Shown here: piece after piece, positions 33,024 to 41,241 of the stretch
Layout of the letters: each line of letters begins with the position of its first letter
Numbering within the stretch: the stretch's first letter is position 1
Assembly (NCBI RefSeq): GCF_042678045.1
Contig: NZ_JBHUDI010000002.1
Span: 1-64,000, forward strand
Origin: Natrinema amylolyticus_A
GTDB lineage: Archaea > Halobacteriota > Halobacteria > Halobacteriales > Natrialbaceae
Length of the DNA: 64,000 nucleotides
Direction of reading: 5' to 3'
Notes under the pieces: generated by a model
Database searches by the model: none
What the model was told of the DNA's origin: nothing
What the model saw: only the letters and a program-made list of their open reading frames with translations
Made by a program: the position numbers and the translations under genes

Positions 33024-33485
33024 CTACTGGCTTCCAGCTTGCCGCCGTTCCTCGAGTACGAGTTCGGCGACACGTTCTGGCTGTTCGTTTGCCAGTCGGA
33101 GGATCGCGTCGTGAATCTCGCGGCTTTCCTCATCGAGCACCCCTGCTTCGGCGAGCGTCGGGACGATGGTCGTCCGAATCTGGTTCTCGAATTCGGTCAC
33201 CGTCTCGGCTCGAGCGTAGAACGGCTTCTGTTGAACCTCGCTGTATTCGAACGCCGGTCCGGTCTCTGCGGGCGACACTGATTCGTCGGATGTCGTCTCG
33301 GTGGTCTCCAGCTCGGATTCCGGTTCTGTGATCAACTCGTCAGCCGGATTCGAAGTGGGCATTTCTGCGGCTGGGTCGCCGTCTTCCGGTTCCGGTGACT
33401 CCGGTTGTGAGTCAGGTTCTGTCGCAGCGTCTGACGCAGCCGAACCTTCGTCGTCTGCCTTGAGATCATCGAACGGATTGCTCAT
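33024..33485 (-). CDS. ParA partner protein (ParB-like role), acidic two-part protein
   Basis: 153 residues. The first 75 are disordered and acidic (Glu/Ser/Pro-rich, with repeats such as PESPEPEDGDPA); the second half is helical: QKPFYARAETVTEFENQIRTTIVPTLAEAGVLDEESREIHDAILRLANEQPERVAELV. No canonical ParB domain or HTH motif is seen. Its ATG overlaps the parA stop (33482-33485, ATGA), so the two are translationally coupled. By position this is the centromere-binding or adaptor protein of the partition operon. That is inference; the protein family is not recognised. Confidence 0.7.
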   Translation of the reverse strand: MSNPFDDLKADDEGSAASDAATEPDSQPESPEPEDGDPAAEMPTSNPADELITEPESELETTETTSDESVSPAETGPAFEYSEVQQKPFYARAETVTEFENQIRTTIVPTLAEAGVLDEESREIHDAILRLANEQPERVAELVLEERRQAGSQ

Positions 33486-34372
33486 CGATCGACCCCTCCG
33501 GCAGCGACGATCTCCGCGAGTTCCTCGTAACAGGCGATCTGGTCGTTTTCCGGATCGTACTCCTGCAATGGTTGGTTGTGCTGGAGGGACCTCGACAGTG
33601 CCGACCGGTGACGGATCCCGGGCTTCGGCGGCGTCATGTCACCGGCATCGATCGCCTCGAACTCCGCAGCCGTGATCCGGGCGAAGTTCGGAACCACCTC
33701 CTGTAAGGGTTGTCCCGGGTTGACCTCGTAGGTCGCCGTGTTCAGGTTCTCGAGCAACTCTCGGTCCTCGGTCTGTTGATCGATCCGGTCGGAGAGTTTG
33801 TTTGGAACGACAGCGAGAACGTCGACATCGATGTACTCCCGTGCTGGTTCGATCAGTCGTTCCATCGTTCGCTTGTAACCGCCGATCGCGCTCGAGCCCG
33901 GCTCGATTGGGATCATGACGTTCCCCGTCGCGACGAGTGCGTTGTTGTTGAGCATCCCCGGATACGCCGGACAGTCGAACACCACGTACTCGTACTCGTC
34001 ACCGAGGAGTGGGTCGACGATTTTCGATTTGATCCGCGCCGATCCTTGCATCGCACCTGCGAGATCTTTCTCGACGTCCTCGAGCGTGTCCGACGAGGGG
34101 AGCAGATCGAAGCCGTGTTCGGTCGGACGGATCAAGTCATGTGGTGTGGCATCACCCTCGAGGATGACGTCCCCGAGATTGATCTCGTCCTGATATGCAG
34201 CTTCGAAGCCGAGCCCGTTCGTTGCGTGCCCGTTTGGATCGAGGTCAGCGAAGAGGGTCTTCCCGCGCTCGGCAAGCTGGCGCGCGAGGTTCATCGAGGT
34301 CGTTGATTTGCCGACACCACCTTTCAGGATGACCACGCTTACGGCACGTGGATCGGTCGTTGTATCGTTCAT
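33482..34372 (-). CDS. parA: ParA-family partition ATPase
   Basis: 296 residues. The deviant Walker A with the signature lysine is K17-GGVGKS(T) in VVILKGGVGKSTTSMNL; the A' motif is TLFADLDPNGHATNG; Walker B is YEYVVFDCPAYPGMLNN. These define the ParA/MinD group, and the size and lack of an N-terminal HTH suggest a type Ib-like or archaeal ParA. It segregates low-copy plasmids by patterning on the nucleoid. Upstream (34412-34886) are 9-bp repeat arrays, the first units only 40 bp from the start codon, in the position expected for both operator and centromere. Confidence 0.9.
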   Translation of the reverse strand: MNDTTTDPRAVSVVILKGGVGKSTTSMNLARQLAERGKTLFADLDPNGHATNGLGFEAAYQDEINLGDVILEGDATPHDLIRPTEHGFDLLPSSDTLEDVEKDLAGAMQGSARIKSKIVDPLLGDEYEYVVFDCPAYPGMLNNNALVATGNVMIPIEPGSSAIGGYKRTMERLIEPAREYIDVDVLAVVPNKLSDRIDQQTEDRELLENLNTATYEVNPGQPLQEVVPNFARITAAEFEAIDAGDMTPPKPGIRHRSALSRSLQHNQPLQEYDPENDQIACYEELAEIVAAGGVDR

Positions 34373-34411
34373 TGTTGAAATCCCCTGTCTCAGTGGGGGC
34401 AGGATAGGTAC

Positions 34412-34886
34412 CTATTGTTCCGATTCCCACTATTTCAGCTTGTAGGGAAAGCCTTTCTTTCCACCATATTAGTTCTACCTACTGGAGGTACAATAGGAGG
34501 AGCATCTACAATAGGTACAATAGTCACAATAGTTAGAATAGTTAAGAAGGCTACTGTATGTGGGGTAGATGCAGTAGGTCAGGTACCTATTGTGCGTAAC
34601 TGTGTCTCTAATAGCTATTTTTTCTACCGCACTAGTACCCACTGTCAGGCTAGTTGTGCCGTGCTATGCTTTTGCACCTATCCGACCTATTGTAGATAGC
34701 ACAGCTATTGATGCGTGCAATACTATCGTAGTTAGCGCACGTATTGCAGGCAGTAATGCTATCGTATCCACTGTATCGCTACATCACTCGTAGCTACCTT
34801 ACTGATCGGTAACTAAGAGCTGTATCTCAACGGCAGGTCAGATACTGGAACTACTGCACACCTTGCACCTATTGTAGCTATTCTCT
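34412..34886. repeat. Extended 9-bp repeat array upstream of parA: candidate centromere/operator
   Basis: Near-continuous 9-bp periodicity. Units at 34412-34438 are CTATTGTTC, CGATTCCCA, CTATTTCAG. At 34488-34541 they run as GTACAATAG, GAGGAGCAT, CTACAATAG, GTACAATAG, TCACAATAG, TTAGAATAG. From 34615 onwards the CTATYGNNN orientation recurs every 18 bp, with starts at 34687, 34705, 34723, 34741 and 34759; a late pair lies at 34869-34886. A 12-bp palindrome ATAGGTACCTAT (34404-34415) abuts the first unit. No gene is supported here. The open frames that cross it exist only because the period is a multiple of three. Confidence 0.75.
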
Positions 34887-35224
34887 AAATTGTACCTTTC
34901 ACAGCGACCAACCCTTCGCTGATAACCATACCCAACATTTAGAACTGAGTAATATTCCGCCGTGAAGTAACTACGATTCGGGATAGGGTGGAGAAACACT
35001 TCGATAGAGGTGTGTGGTAGTACCAGATCAATCGAAAATCAGAAATTCATCTGCTGATGAAAACCCAGGTTTCCGAATGAAACGAAATCCCGGTTCACAC
35101 GAGCGTCGCTCTCACGATTCGTTGAGCGACCAGTGGTCGTCCAAGCGGTTGCCGGTTCCTCGTGACTGTAAACTTGACAGAACTTGAGTCTGTGAGTTTC
35201 ACATTTATCAGAACATGGAAAACA
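34887..35224. other. Intergenic, with a diverged copy of the origin 20-mer
   Basis: No gene. It carries a degenerate copy (34996-35015, ACACTTCGATAGAGGTGTGT) of the 20-mer that is exact elsewhere around orc1. The flanking TGGTAG matches the exact copy at 36602, which suggests both descend from one duplicated segment. Confidence 0.5.
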
Positions 35225-36280
35225 TCAACGACCCATCCCAGTCGGAAGGTCGAGCCAGTCAGGGAGCTCGATCCCGTTCGGGAGCTCGATTCGGTCCGAG
35301 CGCGTCGATTCGTCCGGTGAGTCCGGAGCATCCGCAAACATGCCGTTGAGCGCCATGGAGTGGTCATCATAGTAGGCGTAGAGATTTCGTGGTGCCACAT
35401 ACTGGCCGCCGTAGTATCCTGCAGGACCGTTCGATTCGATACCGTTGTTCTCGTAGTCTTCCGTGAACCGGAAGTTTCGACGGTCATAGATCAAGTCACC
35501 GTCAAGCCAGTACTGGACGACGCCATCGGCGTTGGCCGTTCCATTATCGGTCGTATTCACACGGACGTAGTACTCGAACTCGTACCACCGCCCAGGAACG
35601 ATCGCCGGTTGCCGGACGGCGTACTCCTCGCCGTCGAGGATGAAATCGTGATCCTGGTTCTGATCCATATGGTACGTGTACGACAGCAGGTGGAACGGCC
35701 CGTCCGGACTCGTCCCTCGCGTGGTGACGTACAGTCGATTGCTCCAGCCGTTGGTACCGTCCGGGACGCCGCCACCCGCACTGCCCTCACCCAGCGCCAT
35801 CGCACAGTTCCAGAGCCGACAGTTGCTTACCCCTCCGTTTTCCATCGTCCAGTTCGAGTTCAGTGCGAAGTGGACGCGGCCGTTGAGTTCGAGGAGGTCG
35901 TCCTCGAAGTCGTAGTGGGCACTCGCACCCCAGTGGTCGCCGTCACGAACCCGGAGCTGAAGCGCGGTCTCGCCAGTATATGTCGGACTGGAAACGAACG
36001 AGAGATTGTCGCGGTCACCGTTTGTCAGCCAGTACAGGTCGCTCCAGCTCTCGTATTCGTCGTACTCGAGGTGGATGACCTGGTCCGGCCCACTGTCACT
36101 ACTGGCAGGTGCTGCACGTCCTGCTCCGATCCCGGTTGCGCCGAGCACTCCCCCTGCACTCGACAGACACCCCATTCGAAGCGCCTGGCGCCGGGTCACA
36201 CCCGTGGTGGTTTTCGGCTGAGTCGCGTCGGTCCTGCCGTCCCTGTTCAGAGTCGTCCGATCGGCACGATCGTCCTCCAT
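35225..36280 (-). CDS. Tat-exported polysaccharide-lyase-like protein
   Basis: From the ATG at 36280 the protein has 351 residues. A Tat signal is clear: TRRQALRMGCLSSAGGVLGATGIGAGRA, cut near RAA-PAS. The mature part is a beta-sandwich: LQLRVRDGDHWGASAHYDFEDDL, WSNRLYVTTRGTSPDGPFHLLSYTYHMD, GRWYEFEYYVRVNTTDNGTANADGVVQYWLDGDLIY, and GGQYVAPRNLYAYYDDHSM. This pattern (jelly roll, Trp/Tyr strands, late YxxF/YDD) recalls PL14 or PL20 alginate/glucuronan lyases. It would act outside the cell on acidic polysaccharide. Catalytic residues were not identified with certainty. The TATA-like ATTAATACT near 36316 supports 36280 over the upstream ATG at 36295. Confidence 0.7.
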   Translation of the reverse strand: MEDDRADRTTLNRDGRTDATQPKTTTGVTRRQALRMGCLSSAGGVLGATGIGAGRAAPASSDSGPDQVIHLEYDEYESWSDLYWLTNGDRDNLSFVSSPTYTGETALQLRVRDGDHWGASAHYDFEDDLLELNGRVHFALNSNWTMENGGVSNCRLWNCAMALGEGSAGGGVPDGTNGWSNRLYVTTRGTSPDGPFHLLSYTYHMDQNQDHDFILDGEEYAVRQPAIVPGRWYEFEYYVRVNTTDNGTANADGVVQYWLDGDLIYDRRNFRFTEDYENNGIESNGPAGYYGGQYVAPRNLYAYYDDHSMALNGMFADAPDSPDESTRSDRIELPNGIELPDWLDLPTGMGR

Positions 36281-36601
36281 ACCGCCTGAGCGCATTTCAC
36301 GTGCGGTAATAGTATTAATATGATTTACACGAAGTAGACTCTGTCATCGAACGATTGTGTAAGTGGAATTCATACCACCAACGCTGATTGGGCACCACAG
36401 TCATCGTTTCGTGACTGCAACAAGTGGCTCCCGTACAGCGATACGTGAACGCTACTCTGACATATTTCTACACTCCTCGTTTCAGTTGTCATTCATGATA
36501 AGAATCATAGAACCTCTGTTCGACAAACAGAGGTTCTTCGATAGGCCGTAAAGTGTTAACACCCATCAAGACCCACGTCTCAGATCTCGTTTCGGCCGAA
36601 T

Positions 36602-36621
36602 ACACATCGATAGAGGGGTGT
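36602..36621 (+). repeat. Origin 20-mer, exact copy, 3' side of orc1
   Basis: ACACATCGATAGAGGGGTGT, identical to five copies upstream of orc1. It sits between the orc1 stop (36674) and the polysaccharide-lyase gene. The run of G near one end recalls the G-string of archaeal origin recognition boxes. Confidence 0.75.
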
Positions 36622-36673
36622 GGTAGTAGCAACTCGAGCGGAAGAGACCGGCACAGAACCGAGCCGAAACGAC

Positions 36674-38113
36674 TCAATTCTCGTTTCGAACCTGTGCTTT
36701 GACGACGCTCGTTACTTCGTCCGTAGAGACCATGTCGAGACGAGAATCTTCACGAAGGGTTTCGAGGATCGTGTCGGGACGCTCGCCAAACTGAAACTCG
36801 AGGAACATGCCGGAACTCGGCCCGTGGCTCCGACGCTCGAAGTCGACGAGCGAGTACGTCGTCATCTCTTTCATCTTGTTGACGTACGTCTCCTGGTGGT
36901 ACTGCTCGGCCCCGATCGCGTCGGTGAGGAACTGATAAACACGGTAGCCGGTCGTGCTCCGAGCGGATTCGTCGTCCGTCTCGGCGGCGACAGCTGCCGT
37001 CGCGTAGAGACAGAGCTTCTTCTGGGTGCTGATACCGCGGACGACCTCGAGAACCCGATTTTTCTCGACTTTGTCCTGTGCTTCGCGGACGTGTTCTTCA
37101 CGAACGCGGTCGTCGCCCTCGCGTTCTGCGAGTTCGCCGGCAACACGCATCAGGTCGATCGCCTTGCGGGCATCGCCGTGGGTCTGGGCCGCAAAGGCCG
37201 CCGCCAATGGAATGACGTCGTCGTCGAGGACGTCCTCGTAGAAGGCGTCCTGTCGCCGGCGCAGAATCGACTGTAGCTGGTTCGCATCGTAATCGTCGAA
37301 GTGGACATCTTCGGGTGTAAACGAACTCAAGGCTCGACTACCCACGGACTCCATCATCTTCGTGTCGTTGGAGATTGCAACGACGGAGATGTGTGCCGTG
37401 AGTTCGTTGTTTGCGCCGGCTCGAGAGAGTTGATAGAGCAGTCGAGAAAACGCCGGCTCCTGTTTGTCCCGACGACCGACGAGCATGTCGAGTTCGTCCA
37501 GGACGAAGACCGCCGAGTCGAAGTTCTCGTTGACGATCCGATAGAGTTCGTCCCACTTTTCTTTCGTCGCGACGCCGTGTTTCGGCACCTCCACGTCGAC
37601 GCCAGCTTCCTCCGCAGCGCGGCTCGCGAGTTCGTAGACCGCCACACCGAGGGTGTCGAGGTCCTGGCAGTTGACTTCGATCGTCCCGAACCGGATATCG
37701 CGAGTCTCACAGATAGAGCAGATATTCTTGCAGACGGCTTTCGTGATAAGGGATTTGCCGGTTCCAGAGGGACCATAGAGAAAGAGGTTCGGCGGGCGGT
37801 TATCGCCAAGGGCAACACGGAGCATCTTGGTAACCTCCTGAAGTTGCTCGTCACGACCGACGATCCGATCCTCTTCGACGATATGATTCGGATCGAGAAG
37901 CGACCGGTCGCGGATGAGTCCCTCCTGTTGGTCGAACTCGAGTAACATGTCCTCGATCGATTTCGATTCACTGACTACCGCCGGATCGCTCGGGGATGAG
38001 GATCGCTCGGATGCAGTCGCGTCGGACGAAGAAGAAACCTGCTCCGTCGTGTCATCCTTCGATGTCCCCGCCCCATCTCGGGGATCCTCGAAGTCATCCA
38101 TACCGTGTCCCAT
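36674..38113 (-). CDS. orc1: Orc1/Cdc6 replication initiator protein
   Basis: 479 residues from the ATG at 38113 (MGHGMDDFEDPRDG); an ATG five codons upstream at 38128 and one at 38104 are also possible. The AAA+ core has Walker A GPSGTGKSLI, Walker B FVLDELDML and the sensor-1 stretch VVAISNDTKM. A winged helix follows (YQFLTDAIGAEQYHQETYVNKMKEM..FERRSHGPSSG). A polar 60-residue extension precedes the core. Orc1/Cdc6 binds origin repeats and loads the MCM helicase. The gene is flanked by identical 20-mers on both sides (one below, five above), so the origin is local. A ParA operon 2.3 kb away fits a plasmid-type replicon. Confidence 0.9.
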   Translation of the reverse strand: MGHGMDDFEDPRDGAGTSKDDTTEQVSSSSDATASERSSSPSDPAVVSESKSIEDMLLEFDQQEGLIRDRSLLDPNHIVEEDRIVGRDEQLQEVTKMLRVALGDNRPPNLFLYGPSGTGKSLITKAVCKNICSICETRDIRFGTIEVNCQDLDTLGVAVYELASRAAEEAGVDVEVPKHGVATKEKWDELYRIVNENFDSAVFVLDELDMLVGRRDKQEPAFSRLLYQLSRAGANNELTAHISVVAISNDTKMMESVGSRALSSFTPEDVHFDDYDANQLQSILRRRQDAFYEDVLDDDVIPLAAAFAAQTHGDARKAIDLMRVAGELAEREGDDRVREEHVREAQDKVEKNRVLEVVRGISTQKKLCLYATAAVAAETDDESARSTTGYRVYQFLTDAIGAEQYHQETYVNKMKEMTTYSLVDFERRSHGPSSGMFLEFQFGERPDTILETLREDSRLDMVSTDEVTSVVKAQVRNEN

Positions 38114-38267
38114 ACAGGGTGGAACCAAAAGTGTTCCCCACCGTTATCGATGTGTATTTTCTTCGATCGAGACGGTATCGCAACCGGTTCACCAGAATCG
38201 AGCGCGGACAGCCTCGAGTTGCAGCTGACGACCGACGATGTGTTACACTTCTGGAGGGGTAACACAG

Positions 38268-38287
38268 ACACCCCTCTATCGATGTGT
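38268..38287 (-). repeat. Origin 20-mer, exact copy
   Basis: ACACCCCTCTATCGATGTGT on plus, followed by TCGATGT, as at the next copy. The nearest exact copy to orc1, 140 bp above its start. Confidence 0.75.
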
Positions 38288-38447
38288 TCGATGTCTCGAG
38301 GGGGAGGGGGGGTCTCTGACGGGAACGAGTGATCGAGAGGTCTGCTACCTCGAGATATCGCAGTAGATAGCCGATCAGGGATCATTGAGGCAGCTAAACA
38401 AGTCGATTCTCTCTTCTCTTCTTCTAGTTTCTAGACTAGACACTCAC

Positions 38448-38467
38448 ACACCCCTCTATCGATGTGT
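38448..38467 (-). repeat. Origin 20-mer, exact copy
   Basis: Same orientation as the copy at 38268, with the identical right flank TCGATGT; it bounds the left side of the central 200-bp interval. Confidence 0.75.
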
Positions 38468-38668
38468 TCGATGTGTTCTGGCCTGCTGTTCTTTTGTCGT
38501 CTCGGAAGCGTCACATATGAGCCGTATTTCAAGCCGGATTGGACCCTCAATCAGAACTCAAAACTCGATAGATCGCCTTTTTCGGGGCCTTTCTGTACAA
38601 TACCCACTCGAGTTCTTCTGTCTCTGTCTCCGTTTACACGCTCTATCCCCCTCCCTGCTTCAGATCGA

Positions 38669-38688
38669 ACACATCGATAGAGGGGTGT
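38669..38688 (+). repeat. Origin 20-mer, exact copy
   Basis: ACACATCGATAGAGGGGTGT on plus, the opposite orientation to the two copies nearer orc1. Together they face each other across the interval 38468-38668. Confidence 0.75.
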
Positions 38689-38731
38689 CTGTGTCACGGC
38701 GACCACGCGAAGTCAAGCACGTCCAAAAGAC

Positions 38732-38751
38732 ACACATCGATAGAGGGGTGT
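38732..38751 (+). repeat. Origin 20-mer, exact copy
   Basis: Same orientation as the copy at 38669, 63 bp further on (six helical turns). Confidence 0.75.
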
Positions 38752-38879
38752 CTCCACCTCTAAACGTCACCGATGAGTACCGTGTGATTTCTGTATTTCT
38801 GTCATTCACGGTAATTCCTCTGCGTCTTTCGTTGTCCAACCTCCGCTTCACTCGAGTTGTAAGTGATCATTCCCCACAA

Positions 38880-38899
38880 ACACATCGATAGAGGGGTGT
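38880..38899 (+). repeat. Origin 20-mer, exact copy, outermost
   Basis: Same orientation as the two preceding copies; last of the cluster upstream of orc1. Confidence 0.75.
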
Positions 38900-38940
38900 C
38901 TGCGAACGCCGTCGGAATACCGGGTTAACCGGATTACTGA

Positions 38941-39230
38941 CTCTCCGCGTAGCTCTCCACACCCCGGCTTGAGGATCCGTTCTGGTGTTTGTGACGCCTC
39001 AACTCGAGGATATCACTACTGATCCGTTGGACAGTGTTTGGTCTTCTATGACTCGTGTGGAAGAGTCCGATGACAGTCGGGATTGTCGAATTCTATGGGA
39101 CATTCGAATTACTGTGTTTAGATTCGTGTTTAGATCGTGGTATTGTGATTGATCGCGAAGGCGTAGACCGTGATTCGGCCGTTTGTATCGACGCGATTGA
39201 AATAGCTTGAAAACAAAGAAGTACGTCGTA
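38941..39230. other. Intergenic flank of the origin, no gene seen
   Basis: A comparatively AT-rich stretch (for example GTGTTTAGATTCGTGTTTAG near 39115) between the origin repeats and an IS relic. It could contribute an unwinding element, but no motif proves it. Confidence 0.35.
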
Positions 39231-39740
39231 TCACCAATAAAATGATGTATTTGGAAGCGTTTCGGTTTTCATGTTCTCGTATCGAAACTGGAGCCTACGT
39301 CGACGGAGTGCTGTCTGAAGATGGCGAGTTCGATCAACGAGAACCACGTCATCGGAGACATCATATTTCTCGACTGGTCCACGTAAGAAGAGCTCCGTGG
39401 TCAGGTAAAATGTTTTTGTAACAGCAGTCGTATGGTCAAAACAGCCGTGTATGCAGCAATTTGCTAGATTCTGGAACTCACAGCGGCGTACAGCCAGTAC
39501 TGCTGACCGTTGATCCGAATCGTAGTCCCATTGGCCGAAACGCGATTCGGCGATGCACGGTCTCCGTGCTGTAGATCGCACTTGTAAACTTAATCGCAAA
39601 CAGCCTTTCGTGATCGATACCTACCTGACTTCTCTAATTTTCAAACGGTACCCAAAAGCGATAGTATAGACAAATAAAGACGAATACCAGAACCATCGGC
39701 CGATGCGGTGTCCGCTCGCGCTCCACAAAGAGCAAATCCA
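39231..39740 (-). pseudogene. IS6-type transposase relic, internally deleted
   Basis: Read on the minus strand in two frames: FVERERTPHR near 39715-39740 (N-terminus), KCDLQ... then INGQQYWLYAAV near 39480-39510, and KYDVSDDVVLVDRTRHLQTALRRRRLQFRYEN near 39250-39370. The last matches EKHDVSDAVFLVDGSHSLQD in the complete copy at 57.9 kb. The segment containing the Glu of the catalytic triad is missing, and frames shift between parts, so it is dead. Same family as the relic at 45.9 kb. Confidence 0.65.
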
Positions 39741-40056
39741 TCTAGCCACCACTCCAGCTGAGTCATCTAATTTCTTTTGTGAATCATACGGAAATCACCA
39801 CCTCACAAGTGAATACGACTATTCAAAATGCGGAACTCTAATTATATGTGCACAGTAAGTCCGTATTTCGGGAACATCCCCAGAACCCTGGAACCGTTCG
39901 ATCACGACGTGAGGACTGTCCTCGAACGTCGGTGCGTTGCCGTTTGGCCCAGACGACAGGACGATCAGGTGGCCGCACCCATCACGAAGACGAGTAGTAC
40001 CGAGTTCAACAGACCGGATCAGAATCCTTTCGACCGCTCACCATCGAGCAGAAGTC

Positions 40057-41241
40057 GTGCATACCGATCGTTCGGAACGGCCAGACAGTCGCCGTAGTTG
40101 GATAGTCGCGGTCGTCGGTTCTGTAGCGATGATCTTCACCTTCGGGACACCGCTTTCGTACGGAATCTTCCGTGTGCCGTTCAGCGATGCCTTCGGAATC
40201 CCGTCGGTCGCGCTGTCCGGCGTATTCGCCATCATGCTCTTTACGTTCTTTATCGGCTCCGGGCTCATCGGCGTGTTCGGCGCACGGTTTGGTGCTCGAG
40301 CAGTGCTCCTCTCGTGTTCGCTCACGACGGGTGTAGTCGCGCCGTCGCTGTATCTCGTCGAGTCGCTCGGTGGGCTGATCGTCGTGTTTGCGCTCCTTGG
40401 ACTCGCACTCGGGACGGCATTCGTCCTCCTCGCATCCGTCGTGCCACGCTGGTTCGAGGCTCGCCGAGGGGCTGCAACGGGACTGATCTTCGTCGGCAAC
40501 GGACTCGGCCTGTTCGTGCTCCCGCCGATCTGGCAGCGTACCCTTGCGGAGATCGGCGTCCGGCGTGGCTTTCTGTTCATTATGTCGGCAACCGCGCTCG
40601 CCTTTTTCCTAGCTGGACTCGTCTGTCGACGGCCGACCTGGGCGGCACAGTCGACTGCAACCGCCAGCGAACTACTCGAGTGGCTCTCTGGGTTAGCCGG
40701 AACGCGGCGGTTCCGGTTGCTGTTCGTCGGAATCGCGCTCTCGTTTGCGTGGTACCAGTTGCTTGCTGCCTACGCCGTCGAGCTGTTCGTCACTCGTGGA
40801 CTGACACCCGCTGGGGCCTCGACCGCGTTCGGGTTGATCGGCGGTGTCAGCATTATCTCGCGGATCGCCAGCGGCTATCTCGCTGACGTCATGGGCTCGC
40901 GACGAGCGTTTCTCGCGTCACTCGTTTGTGCGGCCACCGGGATCGCCCTGCTGTTCGGTCCCTCCTTTTCGACAGTCGTGGCCGCGATTTTCCTGATCGG
41001 TCTCGGACTGGGTGGCTCCGCGACGCTGTATATTCCGCTTCTGATGGGCGTGTATTCGCCCGAGAAGGACACCGCCATCGTCGGCACGTTCAACGTCGCG
41101 ATCGGTATCGCCGCGCTCGCGATGCCACCGCTTGGAACGGCCAGCGTCGAGTTCACGGGGAACTTCTCCATCGCGATCCTCCTGACGCTTGCTGCGACTG
41201 TCGGCGGATTTTGGATGATCGCTGCCGGCACAGGTCCGTAG
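40057..41241 (+). CDS. MFS transporter (monocarboxylate/oxalate-formate antiporter-like)
   Basis: From the GTG at 40057 the protein has 394 residues and 12 predicted membrane segments; an ATG at 39937 would add 40 polar residues that look non-native. The first half has WIVAVVGSVAMIFTFGTPLSYGIFRVPF and GARFGARAVLLSCSL; between helices are GSRRAFLAS and SRIASGYLADVMGSRR, the MFS loop signature. The overall wording (short N-terminus, YG(I/V)F in TM1) resembles OFA/monocarboxylate-type carriers, so an organic acid is a likely substrate. No partner gene lies in operon with it. Confidence 0.8.
   Translation: MHTDRSERPDSRRSWIVAVVGSVAMIFTFGTPLSYGIFRVPFSDAFGIPSVALSGVFAIMLFTFFIGSGLIGVFGARFGARAVLLSCSLTTGVVAPSLYLVESLGGLIVVFALLGLALGTAFVLLASVVPRWFEARRGAATGLIFVGNGLGLFVLPPIWQRTLAEIGVRRGFLFIMSATALAFFLAGLVCRRPTWAAQSTATASELLEWLSGLAGTRRFRLLFVGIALSFAWYQLLAAYAVELFVTRGLTPAGASTAFGLIGGVSIISRIASGYLADVMGSRRAFLASLVCAATGIALLFGPSFSTVVAAIFLIGLGLGGSATLYIPLLMGVYSPEKDTAIVGTFNVAIGIAALAMPPLGTASVEFTGNFSIAILLTLAATVGGFWMIAAGTGP

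Larger units (their letters stand above)
38129..38940. other. Candidate replication origin (intergenic, repeat-rich)
   Basis: Over 800 bp with no supported gene directly upstream of orc1. Five exact 20-mers lie at 38268-38287 and 38448-38467 (ACACCCC... on plus) and 38669-38688, 38732-38751, 38880-38899 (reverse on plus), so they point in opposite directions around 38468-38668. Partial copies occur at 38145-38155 (TATCGATGTGT) and at about 38244-38264 (ACACTTC...GGAGGGGTAACAC, inside the TGTTAC/GTAACA inverted pair). This arrangement is typical of haloarchaeal origins; the unwinding element is not evident. Confidence 0.72.

Noticed and set aside
34415..34793. Two open frames reading through the region before parA
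   Set aside because: The 9-bp period of the repeat array is a multiple of three and keeps frames open; the encoded peptides are just the repeat translated.
38385..38891. 168-codon frame in the origin region
   Set aside because: It runs across the 20-mer repeats, has atypical composition and no family match.
36602..38899. CRISPR array made of the 20-mers
   Set aside because: Copies are irregularly spaced (43 bp to over 1.6 kb), occur on both strands and flank orc1; there are no cas genes, so origin boxes explain them better.
39231..39599. A 122-residue protein-coding gene
   Set aside because: Its sequence is out-of-frame pieces of an IS6-type transposase, so it is a relic.
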